Below are positions 15,769-22,787 of a stretch of DNA of 34,516 bases, one piece after another. The stretch is taken from positions 1 to 34,516 of the forward strand of contig JAKZES010000056.1 of the NCBI GenBank assembly GCA_022548915.1. The letters are read 5' to 3'. A program made the position numbers and the translations under genes. This DNA comes from Verrucomicrobiaceae bacterium E54 (lineage in GTDB: Bacteria > Verrucomicrobiota > Verrucomicrobiia > Verrucomicrobiales > Akkermansiaceae). Each line of letters begins with the position of its first letter. The stretch's first letter is position 1. A model generated the notes under the pieces. That model made no database searches, was not told where the DNA came from, and saw only the letters and a list, made by a program, of their open reading frames with translations.

Positions 15769-16545
15769 ATGACAGACAACAACGCTTTCCCCTTCCGCGT
15801 TCCGGCGCCGCTCCTAGCCTACTGGAAATCCTCCGCCCGAGAGGCATACATGAGCCTGACCGCGTGGATGATCGCCCGGCTCGACCGCGCAGCTCAAGAC
15901 CAGCTCGACGGCCGCACCGTTCGCTTGCCCCGCCGCGCCAACCGCGACACCGACCACGCCCTCGAATTGCTCCAGCTCGAAATCTCCGAGCCCCGGTCCC
16001 GACGCTGGCAGCTCGCCGCCATCTCCGGCCCCCAACCCCGCACCCTTGAGGATTGGGCGCTGGACTGCCTCGCCGCCGACATCGAAACCATCCGCGCCGA
16101 CCAGGCACCCTCCAACGTCATCGCCTTCGCCGCGAAACTGGCCTTCGAGCGCACACCCGATGGAAGCGAGTTGGTCAAGGTGCCGATCCCGGCCGACGTT
16201 CGCCGGCTTTTGGACGGTGCCCGCTGGCGGCATACTTTAGATCAAGACGTTTGGCTGGGATATGTGGCCTACGACTTGGAGAAAGTCCGACAAGGCGGCT
16301 CAAAATCATGGGGCTGTCTCTTTCGACGATGGAAGGCGCATCGGCAATTCATCGACTTCGCCGGCCAGCAGTTGGCACCCATCGAATTGCGCTTGCCGCG
16401 TGGCGGAGCCCGGAGATTCGAGATTCTGGCAAAGGCTGCCCGGACCACCCCGATCCGGCTTCTCCAAGGCTCGATCATGAACCGCTACCACCAGAGCGCC
16501 CTTTCCGCGCCTTCGACCGGAACCGACGGCCGCTCCCATAAATAA
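15769..16545 (+). CDS. Protein of four tandem ribbon-helix-helix-like units
   Basis: I do not recognise a named family. The 258 residues divide into four stretches that each read strand, helix, turn, helix. Unit A is 6-43 (FPFRVPAPLLAYWKSS, SLTAWMIARL). Unit B is 66-110 (LLQLEISEPRSRRWQLA, TLEDWALDCLAADI). Unit C is 134-174 (LVKVPIPADVRRLLDG, DVWLGYVAYDL). Unit D is 204-243 (IELRLPRGGARRFEILA, PIRLLQGSIMNRYH). Each strand alternates hydrophobic and charged or polar residues and ends at or near Pro, like RHH beta strands. Units C and D recur in the next gene. RHH proteins bind DNA as dimers, so one chain could supply two DNA-binding units. The divergent RHH gene and paired operators suggest shared control. 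Confidence 0.7.
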   Translation: MTDNNAFPFRVPAPLLAYWKSSAREAYMSLTAWMIARLDRAAQDQLDGRTVRLPRRANRDTDHALELLQLEISEPRSRRWQLAAISGPQPRTLEDWALDCLAADIETIRADQAPSNVIAFAAKLAFERTPDGSELVKVPIPADVRRLLDGARWRHTLDQDVWLGYVAYDLEKVRQGGSKSWGCLFRRWKAHRQFIDFAGQQLAPIELRLPRGGARRFEILAKAARTTPIRLLQGSIMNRYHQSALSAPSTGTDGRSHK

Positions 16546-16563
16546 CTGATCCCAACCCCAGCC

Positions 16564-17052
16564 GTGAAACTCTCGGACCCGCAACCCGCCGCCGTCGTTC
16601 CCTTCGACGAGACGCTTTCCTTTGAACGCCTGCCGGATGGCGTGGAACTGGTCGAAGTCCCTCTGCCGCGAGATATTCGCAGAGCCTTGGACGGTGCCCA
16701 CTGGCGGCACCAGCTCGACCTCGACGTATGGGCGACGTTTGCGGCCTACGACTGGTTCGACCTCGATAACGACCGGCACGCGGCGGAGGAGTTGATGGAA
16801 CGCGCCAGGCAACATCGAAAGCTCATCGACTTCGACGACGACGACCGGCGGGACATCGAGCCGCTGACGCTTCGTTTCCCGTCGGGTGCCGCCCGACGAT
16901 GGGAGGATCTGGCCAAGCACGCCCAAACCACTCCCCTACGCCTCATTCAAGGCGCGGTTCTGGATCGCTACCACAATAGCACGCTCGCATCCTCACCGAA
17001 ACATCGAGATGGATTGCCTGATTCGGGAAAGCCGTTCATCATCGACTTATGA
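16564..17052 (+). CDS. Two-unit paralogue of the upstream RHH-repeat protein
   Basis: This 162-residue protein aligns with residues ~115-245 of the previous product: 'FERLPDGVELVEVPLPRDIR' against 'FERTPDGSELVKVPIPADVR', DGAHWRHQLDLDVW against DGARWRHTLDQDVW, and 'TTPLRLIQGAVLDRYHNSTL' against 'TTPIRLLQGSIMNRYHQSAL'. It keeps two RHH-like units (28-66 and 99-137) separated by an acidic stretch (DFDDDDRRDIE). The start codon is GTG, 18 bp after the upstream stop. The stop overlaps the lipoprotein gene by four bases. A tandem duplication, with gain or loss of the first two units, explains the pair. Function is unknown; a dimer partner or antagonist is plausible. Confidence 0.7.
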   Translation: MKLSDPQPAAVVPFDETLSFERLPDGVELVEVPLPRDIRRALDGAHWRHQLDLDVWATFAAYDWFDLDNDRHAAEELMERARQHRKLIDFDDDDRRDIEPLTLRFPSGAARRWEDLAKHAQTTPLRLIQGAVLDRYHNSTLASSPKHRDGLPDSGKPFIIDL

Positions 17053-17414
17053 GACTCCCCCTCATCCTCGCCGGGGCCCTTTGCTCCGTCCTCGCCTCAT
17101 GCGCCCCGTCGAGCGCGATCCAGCGGGCGAGCGAGAGCAAGTCACACTTCGACCCGCCGCCCACAATCATGAGCCACAACTACCCGGAGAGGGACGTTTT
17201 CCGGGTCTACCAACGGGGCGGTTCCGGTTTTGTCCCGATCAATGCTGTTCGGAACGCCGCCGAGGAACGGGCGGAAGCGTTCGCACGTCGGCAGGGTCGC
17301 TATATGGTGGTCCTCGGAGACAAGATCGCCAGCCCTCCCTACATCTTGGGGAACTTCCCCAGGGTCGAAGTGATCTTCGCCCTGACCGACAAGATGCCGG
17401 CCCCGGCCGAGTGA
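17049..17414 (+). CDS. Small element-borne lipoprotein
   Basis: The 121-residue protein has a short n-region, a hydrophobic core and the lipobox L15-A-S-C18, so it should be lipidated at Cys18 after cleavage by signal peptidase II. The mature part ends with a helix (AAEERAEAFARRQGRYMVVL) and strands 'PRVEVIFALTD'. This is the layout of a widespread small-lipoprotein module in which a helix with a conserved AxxxxxQG precedes a closing V-E-V-x-F strand. The start overlaps the previous stop (ATGA), suggesting coupling to the RHH-like gene. A surface lipoprotein on a mobile element might alter phage or element entry (exclusion), but that is speculation. Confidence 0.75.
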   Translation: MRLPLILAGALCSVLASCAPSSAIQRASESKSHFDPPPTIMSHNYPERDVFRVYQRGGSGFVPINAVRNAAEERAEAFARRQGRYMVVLGDKIASPPYILGNFPRVEVIFALTDKMPAPAE

Positions 17415-17742
17415 ACTCCGCGCCTGCGACAGGCGGTTTCCTCCCGTCACCACAGAACGCTTCCCGATCCGCGGGAAAGCACCACGCACTCGGCTCGTCG
17501 AGGGTCGCCGGGTCCTAACGTAACTGAACATCTCGACCGGAGACGCCGGAAGCTACCGACAACCTTTTCAGATGCCGACGTGTTCAGTCTCGCTGTTCAG
17601 TCGAATCTCTTCACAGCGTGGGGACGAATTGGGGACGTAATTCGAGGTTTCAATGTGCCTTTGGGTGCCTTTTGATGCGTCTTTATGAACACCCCAAGGT
17701 CTTGCCAGATGCCCCGCGAGTGTATTGATAACCCTCTGATTC
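17415..17742. other. Gene-free right end of the element
   Basis: There is no credible gene in these 328 bp. They hold three copies of TGTTCAGT: two direct at 17581-17588 and 17594-17601, and one inverted at 17523-17530. The GGGGACG doublet is at 17620-17638, and there is an AT-richer stretch next to the att core. This composition fits an attachment-site arm with integrase and accessory-factor sites. Confidence 0.6.
17620..17638 (+). promoter_or_regulatory. Right GGGGACG doublet, probable integrase arm sites
   Basis: GGGGACGAATTGGGGACG repeats the left-end doublet (4931-4949) with the same orientation and 11-bp spacing. It ends 124 bp before the right att core, against 40 bp at the left, the kind of asymmetry usual between the P and P' arms. 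Confidence 0.6.
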
Positions 17743-18573
17743 TCAACGTATCCAACCCAGTCCGACGAGGAAGCGGTCGGCCTTCGCGAGGGTCTGGTCG
17801 TAAGGCTTGCCGCGGTTGAAGAATCCGTGGCCCTGGCCCTCGTAGCCGACCAGCTTGCAGTCCCGCTTGGCCTTGTGCATCAACTCGTCGAAGGCCTGAA
17901 CCGAATCGTAGGGAACCGTGGTGTCCTTCTTGCCGTGGAGGATGAGAGTCGGCGGAGTGTGCTTGCCGATATGGTGGCTGGGGGAAATGGCCTCGGGCTC
18001 GGCACCGAGCCGTTCGGCGGGGACGTTCGTGCCGAAACCCTTGGGATCCCATCCGGCGATCGGGGCAAGGGTGCAGGCCGGGTTGAAAAGGATCATCGCA
18101 TTGGGGCGCTCGTCGCTGCCGAAGCCGCTGACGGTCCCGGTACAGGCCGCGATGTGGCCGCCGGCCGAACCTCCGGCGGCGGCAATCCGGGCGGGGTCGA
18201 TGCCGAGACGCCCGGCATTTTCACGCGTCCACGCGATGGCGGCCTTGGCGTCGCTCACGCAATCGATTGGCTTCGCCTGGTGCCGCGAGGCCACCCGGTA
18301 GTCGGCGGTGATCGCGATCATGCCGCGTTCCGCGAAGTGCCGGGCCTGCGGCTCGAACTGGGCGGGAGAGCCGCTTTTCCACCCGCCGCCGAAGAAGAAG
18401 ACGATGGCCGGCTTGGGCTCGGCGGGATCGCTCTCGCCGAAAATCCAGAGGCGCAGCTTGACGCCGTCGACCTCGCGGTAGGTTTCCACCCGGGCGTCGG
18501 CGGGGTCGGGAGGGTATCCTCCGAGGGCGAGCAGCGGCGAGGCGGTGAGAAGCAGGACAAGAAGTGATTTCAT
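17743..18573 (-). CDS. Secreted alpha/beta hydrolase with element-supplied C-terminus
   Basis: This 276-residue esterase/lipase-type hydrolase has a signal peptide (MKSLLVLLLTASPLLALGG). It shows an oxyanion-hole motif FFGGGW (61-65), the nucleophile Ser136 in GGSAGG, Asp217 (LHGKKDTTVP) and His249 (GQGHGFF), a complete triad of the BD-FAE/hormone-sensitive-lipase-like group. Substrates are probably short acyl esters such as acetylated polysaccharides (inferred). The att core encodes residues 252-270, right after the catalytic His, and the last six residues (GLGWIR) come from the element instead of the native ELGWLPAGK. The protein therefore stays full length. Its start overlaps the stop of the DsbD-N-like gene by four bases, so it is the last gene of a minus-strand operon. 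Confidence 0.9.
   Translation of the reverse strand: MKSLLVLLLTASPLLALGGYPPDPADARVETYREVDGVKLRLWIFGESDPAEPKPAIVFFFGGGWKSGSPAQFEPQARHFAERGMIAITADYRVASRHQAKPIDCVSDAKAAIAWTRENAGRLGIDPARIAAAGGSAGGHIAACTGTVSGFGSDERPNAMILFNPACTLAPIAGWDPKGFGTNVPAERLGAEPEAISPSHHIGKHTPPTLILHGKKDTTVPYDSVQAFDELMHKAKRDCKLVGYEGQGHGFFNRGKPYDQTLAKADRFLVGLGWIR
17763..17823. repeat. Right attachment repeat (61 bp)
   Basis: This is identical to 4830-4890 and lies inside the hydrolase coding sequence, covering its codons for residues 252-270. Leftward it continues into element DNA that recreates a stop codon after six residues. The partial match beyond the core (AGTCCGAC against AGTTCGAC) shows that the element's version is a diverged copy of the gene's 3' end. 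Confidence 0.92.
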
Positions 18574-19391
18574 GGCTGGGGGTCAGGGGTGATGACGGCG
18601 AAGCGGCGGTCGCCTGCCGGTCCGTAGGCAATGAGGCCCGGCAGCCCCTTTGCTCCCTCGGGCCCGAACCTGGCGCGCTCGAAGGTGAAGGTCAGGCTTC
18701 CATTTTCCCCGGTGGAAATGGACGGCTTGCCGTCGGCAACCTGTCCGTCGGACGAGAAGAAGTACGGTGACTCTAGTACAGGCGGCGGATCTTCCGCCGG
18801 GGACAGTTGGAGAACGATCTCCGGCGCGTCGATCCCGCTGAGCAGCGTCACCGACCACCCGTCGAGCGGTGCCGGTTGTTCGTCGCGGGTTTGTTCGAAA
18901 AGGGGTGCCGTCTCCGGATCGGCCACCGCCTTGCTCCCGACGGGGAGGGTCAGCGAAAAGGATTCGTCGCCGGGATGGCAGGCGTCGGCGCAGGCCATCC
19001 AGGCGATGCGGGCCCGCAGGGTGACCTCCTTCTCCGGCAGCTCCGCCGGGGGGGTGATGGTGGTGGTGAGCAGCACGTCCCGCTGGTAGCCATGGGTGGT
19101 ATTGCCGGCCATGTCGACGAGTTCGGGAGGCGGCCAGACGATGGGTCCGGCGGTGAAGCCCTCGGGCAGGTTCCAGTCGATCTTCGTGGCGAAGCCGACC
19201 ACGCCCGGGTTCTTCCAGTAGCTGTGAAAACCTTCGCGGTGGTGGATGCGGACGCCGACCTCGAAGGCCTGGCCCGCGGCGATCACGGCATCTTCCGAAA
19301 TCAGCTCGAGCCGGGCACCCCAGGATTTCTCCTCGCCGTGGGCGAGCAGGCCGAAAAGGGCCGGGAAGAGAACCAGAATCGTGCGCGCCAT
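18570..19391 (-). CDS. Periplasmic DsbD N-terminal-domain-like protein
   Basis: The 273-residue protein has a signal peptide (ARTILVLFPALFGLLAHG), then a beta-rich domain like the alpha domain of the thiol:disulfide reductase DsbD: 'VRIHHREGFHSYWKNPGVVG', 'GYQRDVLLTTTITPP', and the cysteine motif WMACADACHPG with Cys134 and Cys138. The membrane and thioredoxin domains of full DsbD are missing, as in the separate 'DsbC/DsbD-domain' proteins of many bacteria. It may pass electrons to periplasmic substrates. ATG 19391 was chosen because it begins the signal peptide, and the upstream extension overlaps the neighbour. It is coupled to the hydrolase gene by an ATGA overlap. Confidence 0.85.
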   Translation of the reverse strand: MARTILVLFPALFGLLAHGEEKSWGARLELISEDAVIAAGQAFEVGVRIHHREGFHSYWKNPGVVGFATKIDWNLPEGFTAGPIVWPPPELVDMAGNTTHGYQRDVLLTTTITPPAELPEKEVTLRARIAWMACADACHPGDESFSLTLPVGSKAVADPETAPLFEQTRDEQPAPLDGWSVTLLSGIDAPEIVLQLSPAEDPPPVLESPYFFSSDGQVADGKPSISTGENGSLTFTFERARFGPEGAKGLPGLIAYGPAGDRRFAVITPDPQP

Positions 19392-19434
19392 GCTGAACAG
19401 AACTACGAGTGATGCGGCGGATGCCTTGCGTCGA

Positions 19435-20907
19435 TCAGCGCCGGCACTCGCGCCAGTCGCGGAACGCTCCACCGAGCTGGCGGGTCGTGTCGCCGGCGGT
19501 GAGGCTCTGCTCGCTTTCGTCGCCGTGCGTCAGGGCGCGCTCCGCCGCGCGACCGCACAGCCAGGCCGCCAGTGCGGCGGCATCGACGGGTGCCAGACGC
19601 GAAGCGAGAAGGGCCCCCGCGACTCCGGCCAGCACATCGCCCTGGCCTCCCGAGGCCATGCCGGCGTGGCCGGTCGGATTGATCCGCGGCGCGGCATCGG
19701 GCGCGGCGACCACGGTCCGGGCTCCCTTGAGCAGAAGGGTGCAGGGGTGGCGTGCGACGAAGCGGGTCGCGGCCTCGACCCGCGGCAGCCCGGCGAGGTC
19801 GGGTGCCAGGCGGGCGAACTCCCCGGGGTGGGGGGTGATTAGATGGTGCTCGCGCAGCAGGTCGGTGCGGCCGGCGGCGGCGATCAGGTTCAGCGCGTCG
19901 GCATCAAGGACGGCGGGCCGCCGGTCGTCGGCGAGGCGTTCGAAAAGGATGTCCCGCTGCGGTTCATTCGGCTGGCCCAGACCGGGGCCGATGACGAGGG
20001 CGTCGGCGTTGGAGTCGAAGGCGTGTTCGACGCGGCGCGCCGAGTGGCGCACCATGATTTCCGCCGTCGTTCGGGCCGGGTTGTCCGGATCGAGGAAAAG
20101 GGTGACGAGGCCCGCTCCGCCTTTCAACGCGCCGGTGGCTGCCAGGGTGGCGGCTCCGCTCATCCCGGTGGAGCCCGCGAGCACGGCGACACGGCCGGCA
20201 TGGCCCTTGTGGAAATCGTGGGATCGCGGCGGGAGCAGGCCGGGGAAGCTCTCGGGAGTGATCAGCACCGGGCCGTCGTTCGGCTCGGGCCGGAGCTCGT
20301 CCAGCGGCACGACCATCAGGCGGCCGACGTGACGGACGGCCTTGTCGGCGAGCAGGCCGCGCTTGGGCGCGCCCACGGTGATCGTCAGGTCGGCGATGAC
20401 GCCGCCTTCCGGACTTTCGCCGCTGTCGGCATCGAGTCCCGACGGCAGGTCGATCCCGACCACCAACGCTCCGCGGCTGAGGCGCAGCCCGTTCATTTCG
20501 GAGGCGAGCGTGGCGAGAGGTTCGCGCGGGGCACCCGATGCCCCGATGCCGAGGAGCGCGTCGAGAAGCAGGAGTGGACCCGGGCCATGGGGCAGGCTCA
20601 GGTTTTCCTCGATGCCCAGCCGGCGCAGGCGCTGGCGGGTGAGCGTGCTGCGGTCGGTGCTTGAATGCACGCTGCGGATGGCGACTTCCCAGCCCCGGTG
20701 GCGGAGTGCTTCGAGCACGACCAGCGCGTCGCCGGCATTGTTGCCTTTGCCGAGGTAGGCCACGGCGCGGCCCGGGGTGGGGAAGTGATCGAGCAAGCGC
20801 CGGGCGATGCCGGTGCCTGCCCGGTCCATCAGGTCGCCGGCGTCCGTGCCGGAGCGGAAGGCGGCCTCCTCGAGGGCGCGCATTTCCGAAGCGGTGACCG
20901 CGTGCAT
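19435..20907 (-). CDS. nnr: Bifunctional NAD(P)HX epimerase/dehydratase
   Basis: This 490-residue cytoplasmic repair enzyme has two fused domains. The N-terminal epimerase (about 1-215) has the GKGNNAGD dinucleotide motif at 53-60 and the 'VVGIDLPSGLDADSGE' segment. The C-terminal ADP-dependent dehydratase (about 225-485) has 'GRVAVLAGSTGMSGA', ALVIGPGLG, ITPHPGEFARL and the ATP/ADP-site signature NPTGHAGMASGGQGDV. Together they convert damaged NADHX/NADPHX back to NAD(P)H. The fusion is standard in bacteria, so the call is firm. It lies 43 bp upstream of the DsbD-N-like gene and 54 bp downstream of the amidase gene. Confidence 0.95.
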   Translation of the reverse strand: MHAVTASEMRALEEAAFRSGTDAGDLMDRAGTGIARRLLDHFPTPGRAVAYLGKGNNAGDALVVLEALRHRGWEVAIRSVHSSTDRSTLTRQRLRRLGIEENLSLPHGPGPLLLLDALLGIGASGAPREPLATLASEMNGLRLSRGALVVGIDLPSGLDADSGESPEGGVIADLTITVGAPKRGLLADKAVRHVGRLMVVPLDELRPEPNDGPVLITPESFPGLLPPRSHDFHKGHAGRVAVLAGSTGMSGAATLAATGALKGGAGLVTLFLDPDNPARTTAEIMVRHSARRVEHAFDSNADALVIGPGLGQPNEPQRDILFERLADDRRPAVLDADALNLIAAAGRTDLLREHHLITPHPGEFARLAPDLAGLPRVEAATRFVARHPCTLLLKGARTVVAAPDAAPRINPTGHAGMASGGQGDVLAGVAGALLASRLAPVDAAALAAWLCGRAAERALTHGDESEQSLTAGDTTRQLGGAFRDWRECRR

Positions 20908-20961
20908 GACGGCAGCCTATCGCGAGGCCTCGCCGGGTGTCGAACCGGATCGGAGTTCGGC

Positions 20962-21564
20962 TCAGTTCCGCCGGAACTTCACGATGCCGTCGGCGATGCC
21001 TTCGGCCAGAGCCTGGCGCCACCAGGCGGACTTCATGCGGGAGCGCTCCCGGGAGTTGCTCACGAAGCCGCACTCCACGAGCACCGCCGGGCAGCGGGCG
21101 TGGCGGATCACGTAATAGCGGGCGAATTTCGCCCCGCGATTGGTGGTCCGCACCTTGCGCATCATGCCGGACTGGATGTAGTGCGCGAGCGGGCGGCTTT
21201 GCGACGAGGTGTAGAAGGTTTCGAGCCCCTCGACGTGCTGCTTCCACGTGTAGTTGTAGTGGACGCTGACGAAGATCGCGTTGCGGTATTTGTTGGCGAT
21301 CTGGACGCGGTCGGGCAGCGAGATGAAGTAGTCGCTGCGGCGGGTCATCACCGTGCGGAAGCCGCGCTTCTTCAGTTCGTTTTCGAGCCGGGCGGCGGTG
21401 TCCAGCGCGAGGTGTTTTTCGTACACGAGGCCCCACTGGCCTCCCTTGTCATGACCCCCGTGACCGGGATCGATCACGACGGTTCGGAAATACTTGGCAT
21501 GGGCCGGCGCGGAGAGGACGAGGGCCGCGACGACAGCGAATAGTGCGCGGATCATGGGGTGCAT
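20962..21564 (-). CDS. N-acetylmuramoyl-L-alanine amidase (Amidase_3)
   Basis: The 200-residue protein has a signal peptide (MIRALFAVVAALVLSAPAHA) and a single zinc-dependent Amidase_3 catalytic domain. Zinc ligands are His35 (IDPGHGGHD), Glu49 (VYEKHLAL) and His102 (VSVHYN), and the catalytic Glu164 is in VLVECGFVSN. Such enzymes cut the amide bond between N-acetylmuramic acid and the stem peptide in periplasmic peptidoglycan, often during daughter-cell separation. There is no AMIN or SPOR targeting domain. It heads the operon amidase-nnr-DsbD-like-hydrolase. The leader 21565-21600 is AT-rich and probably contains the promoter. Confidence 0.93.
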   Translation of the reverse strand: MHPMIRALFAVVAALVLSAPAHAKYFRTVVIDPGHGGHDKGGQWGLVYEKHLALDTAARLENELKKRGFRTVMTRRSDYFISLPDRVQIANKYRNAIFVSVHYNYTWKQHVEGLETFYTSSQSRPLAHYIQSGMMRKVRTTNRGAKFARYYVIRHARCPAVLVECGFVSNSRERSRMKSAWWRQALAEGIADGIVKFRRN

Positions 21565-21654
21565 AATGGTTTGGCGTTCTGAAAGGTAAGGTTTTATTAA
21601 AAACTTTTCAGGATCTGTAAAGAAATTCCCTCGTTCCGGCGGATTCTCCGGTGA

Positions 21655-22530
21655 TCACTCATAGATGAAACCCGGTCGGTCCGAGGCCTTGCGGCTCTTC
21701 GCGCGTTCTTCGGCTTCCTTCTTTGGATCGTAAAGGGTGCCGCCGACCAGTTCGATCTTGCCCTGCTCCAGCCGGGCGAGTCGCGGATCCCCGGCAACGC
21801 TCGGGCGGTAGTAATTGTGATCGAGCAGCTTGCCGTTCGAATCGACACGGGCATGCCCCCAGAATGAAGGGGTGGCGAGGTAGAGCACGTGCATGGTGAG
21901 GCTGGCATCCAGCGCCACCGTCGGCTGGCGCAGGCTGATGGCTTCGCCGAGGTGATGGGTCCGCAGCACGCGGCCGGTCTTGTGGTCGGCCACCTGCGCG
22001 TAGAGGTGGTCCTTGCGGTCGGAGGAAAAGCGGATCAGCCGCATCTCGTTGCTTTGGCCGGGTTTTCCGGGCACGCCGACGACCTGTGACCAGATTGGCT
22101 TGGCGGTGGCGATGTTGAAGAGGTGTCGCCGCGACTGGAATCCGCCGGTCCTCTGGTTCGGCAGGCGCACGATGGCGTAGATCGAGAAGTTTCCGAGCTC
22201 GCTGAAGCCGAAGAGCTGGTTGAGGTCGATGGTGCGGGAAAGCGTCTTGCTCGGCGGGATGCGGATCGCTCCGAAGGCCGGCTCACCGATGGGCGGCAAG
22301 GGCACCCCACGCGAGGACTTGACGATGAAATCGATCCAGGGCTGTTGGCGGCTGCCCTGAAAGACCAGTTCGGAGCCGGACAGGTTGGTGACCGAGACCG
22401 TGATGGGGATCGCCTCGCCGCTGAGGAAGGTCCGGCGTGCGGGCTTCAGGTCCACGGAAACCTGGCCATGGGCGGCATCGAGCAGCGCCACCAGCAGGGC
22501 GAGGAGGAGTGGTATCGATCGGCAAGCCAT
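21655..22530 (-). CDS. Secreted protein of unknown function, 291 aa
   Basis: No family is recognised. A signal peptide (MACRSIPLLLALLVALLDAA, cleavage near HG-QV) precedes a beta-rich domain of Ig-like style, 'SVDLKPARRTFLSGEAIPIT' and VSVTNLSGSELVFQG. The rest has alternating strands with IDLNQLFGFSELGNFSIYAI and a segment 'QVADHKTGRVLRTHHLGEA' that reads like a beta-propeller or sensor repeat. It ends in a charged tail (DPKKEAEERAKSRKASDR). The N-terminal part resembles proteins that bind or display other factors outside the cell, but this is weak. The start at 22530 was chosen for the signal peptide. Confidence 0.75.
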   Translation of the reverse strand: MACRSIPLLLALLVALLDAAHGQVSVDLKPARRTFLSGEAIPITVSVTNLSGSELVFQGSRQQPWIDFIVKSSRGVPLPPIGEPAFGAIRIPPSKTLSRTIDLNQLFGFSELGNFSIYAIVRLPNQRTGGFQSRRHLFNIATAKPIWSQVVGVPGKPGQSNEMRLIRFSSDRKDHLYAQVADHKTGRVLRTHHLGEAISLRQPTVALDASLTMHVLYLATPSFWGHARVDSNGKLLDHNYYRPSVAGDPRLARLEQGKIELVGGTLYDPKKEAEERAKSRKASDRPGFIYE

Positions 22531-22605
22531 CGGTTGCGACGGGTAACGCACGACCGGCGACCCGTCAATCCAACGGATTTCACGCGACGGCCGGGCGCAG
22601 GGAGT

Positions 22606-22622
22606 GGCGCTCTGCGAGCGCC
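22606..22622 (-). repeat. Triloop palindrome, unit B, inverted copy
   Basis: GGCGCTC-TGC-GAGCGCC is a perfect 7-bp stem with a 3-nt loop. Read on the minus strand its surroundings (CATGGCGCT..., then AGCGCCACTCCC) match the copies at 22748-22764 and 24890-24906. It faces the plus-strand copy 126 bp away, so the pair forms a BIME-like arrangement. Confidence 0.65.
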
Positions 22623-22710
22623 ATGACGGGGCGGGGTGACGTCCACGTCGCGGATGAAAGCGGGCCATGGTGTTGGGTCGCTTGCGGCGATGAGAGGCGG
22701 TCTGCCACAA

Positions 22711-22725
22711 GCGGCTGGAAGCCGC
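22711..22725 (+). repeat. GGA-triloop palindrome, unit A
   Basis: GCGGCT-GGA-AGCCGC is identical to 1687-1701. It lies 22 bp before a unit B copy, the same A-then-B order as at 24862-24906. Confidence 0.65.
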
Positions 22726-22747
22726 TTCTCCATGGTCTCCATAATAT

Positions 22748-22764
22748 GGCGCTTGGAAATCGCC
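22748..22764 (+). repeat. Triloop palindrome, unit B, imperfect copy
   Basis: GGCGCTT-GGA-AATCGCC has one mismatch in the stem and is followed by ACTCC, as in the 24890-24906 copy. It covers the first possible ATG (22746) of the membrane-protein gene, which argues that this ATG is not the true start. Confidence 0.65.
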
Positions 22765-22787
22765 ACTCCTTCTGTTGGATCGCCGGC

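Larger units (their letters stand above)
4830..17823. mobile_element. 13-kb integrative element inserted in a hydrolase gene
   Basis: The element is bounded by a perfect 61-bp direct repeat (4830-4890 and 17763-17823). A tyrosine recombinase sits just inside the left end, and matching doublets of GGGGACG sites lie inside both ends. Cargo is almost entirely on the plus strand: integrase, an uncharacterised protein, an excisionase-like protein, three winged-helix proteins, a 2,024-residue protein, an integrase-N-like protein, a divergent RHH locus and a lipoprotein. Its plus strand is conspicuously C-rich (many GCC, CGC, ACC and CTC codons), unlike the flanks. No capsid, portal, terminase, relaxase or type IV secretion gene was recognised. 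It could be a phage satellite, a reduced prophage or a mobilisable genomic island. Confidence 0.9.
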
